Shown: positions 13,174 through 13,245 of the stretch, piece by piece
Layout of the letters: every line of letters starts with the position of its first letter
Numbering within the stretch: the first letter of the stretch is position 1
Origin: JBLHUT01 sp047629975
GTDB lineage: Bacteria; Pseudomonadota; Alphaproteobacteria; Rhodobacterales; Rhodobacteraceae
Direction: 5' to 3'
DNA: 13,245 nt
NCBI GenBank assembly: GCA_047629975.1
Contig: JBLHUT010000068.1
Location: forward strand, 1 to 13,245
Notes under the pieces: model-generated
Told to the model about the DNA's origin: nothing
What the model saw: only the letters and a program-made list of their open reading frames with translations
Database searches by the model: none
Position numbers and translations under genes: made by a program

Positions 13174-13190
13174 CCCCCAGTTTTAGGGGG
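13174..13190 (+). promoter_or_regulatory. Hairpin covering the ribosome binding site of the IS transposase
   Basis: CCCCC (13174-13178) can pair with GGGGG (13186-13190) across a seven-base loop. The G-run is the Shine-Dalgarno sequence for ATG 13196, so the fold would hide it and limit transposase translation. Confidence 0.6.
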
Positions 13191-13195
13191 ATATG

Positions 13196-13245
13196 ATGAG
13201 CAATCTTTATTGGCTGACGGAGACGCAAATGCAGCGGCTTCGACC
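13196..13245 (+). CDS. IS5-family transposase, first 16 codons (runs off the window)
   Basis: MSNLYWLTETQMQRLR is the characteristic opening of one IS5-family transposase group (compare MSxLYWLTDxQMARLxPFFP). The ATG at 13196 has AGGGGG at 5 nt. An ATG three bases earlier would be too close to the same site. Nothing can be said about whether the rest is intact. Confidence 0.82.
   Translation, partial: MSNLYWLTETQMQRLR

Larger units (their letters stand above)
13123..13245 (+). mobile_element. Left end of another IS5-type insertion sequence (runs off the window)
   Basis: GGGTCAGGACCCATTAA at 13123-13139 has the form of an IS terminal repeat. It is followed about 70 bp later by a transposase start. 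Only the left end is in the window, so the second repeat and target duplication cannot be checked. Confidence 0.65.

Noticed and set aside
1..13245. tRNA or rRNA genes
   Set aside because: No cloverleaf-like arrangement or rRNA-like stretch was noticed by eye on either strand.

Overview
The window looks like accessory chromosome or plasmid DNA from a marine alphaproteobacterium, most likely a Rhodobacterales (Roseobacter-group) member. This rests on the moderately high GC content, the close resemblance of the taurine-type binding protein to what I remember of Roseobacter TauA, and insertion sequences (ISs) of the IS5, IS110 and IS91-associated types common in that group. The species cannot be fixed from sequence alone.

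Layout. Positions 1-198 hold the N-terminal DNA-binding part of an Lrp/AsnC regulator running off the left edge. Positions 199-1201 have no gene I can defend. From 1202 to 4355 on the minus strand lies a tauABC-type transporter (tauA, a strong intergenic hairpin, then tauB and tauC overlapping by 4 bp). A LysR-type regulator (4741-5715, plus) diverges from it across an AT-rich control region. Downstream on the plus strand are an 811-residue FAD-dependent dehydrogenase of the dimethylglycine/sarcosine dehydrogenase type with a GcvT-like folate domain (5973-8408) and, after a 357-bp hairpin-rich leader, a DegT/DnrJ/EryC1/StrS-type aminotransferase (8766-9959).

These six genes read as one catabolic unit: import of a taurine-like sulfonate, oxidative N-demethylation with methyl transfer to tetrahydrofolate, then transamination or a related PLP step, under a LysR regulator. 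The best hypothesis is catabolism of an N-methylated taurine (N-methyl- or N,N-dimethyltaurine, known algal compounds). This is inference: taurine:pyruvate aminotransferase (Tpa) and sulfoacetaldehyde acetyltransferase (Xsc), the usual next enzymes, are not in the window. A shared 12-bp motif occurs in the tauA/lysR control region and just upstream of the dehydrogenase.

From 9962 to the right edge the DNA is a graveyard of mobile elements. It starts two bases after the aminotransferase stop codon with a dead IS5-family copy that has clear terminal repeats but no visible target duplication. Then come an IS110 transposase remnant, a second IS5 remnant fused directly to the tail of a broken VOC/glyoxalase gene, an apparently intact DUF1801-type small gene, a decayed tyrosine recombinase of the type that travels with IS91, and the left end of a further IS5-type element whose transposase start is preceded by a hairpin over its ribosome binding site. 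The gene cluster may therefore once have continued to the right and been cut off by transposition and deletion.
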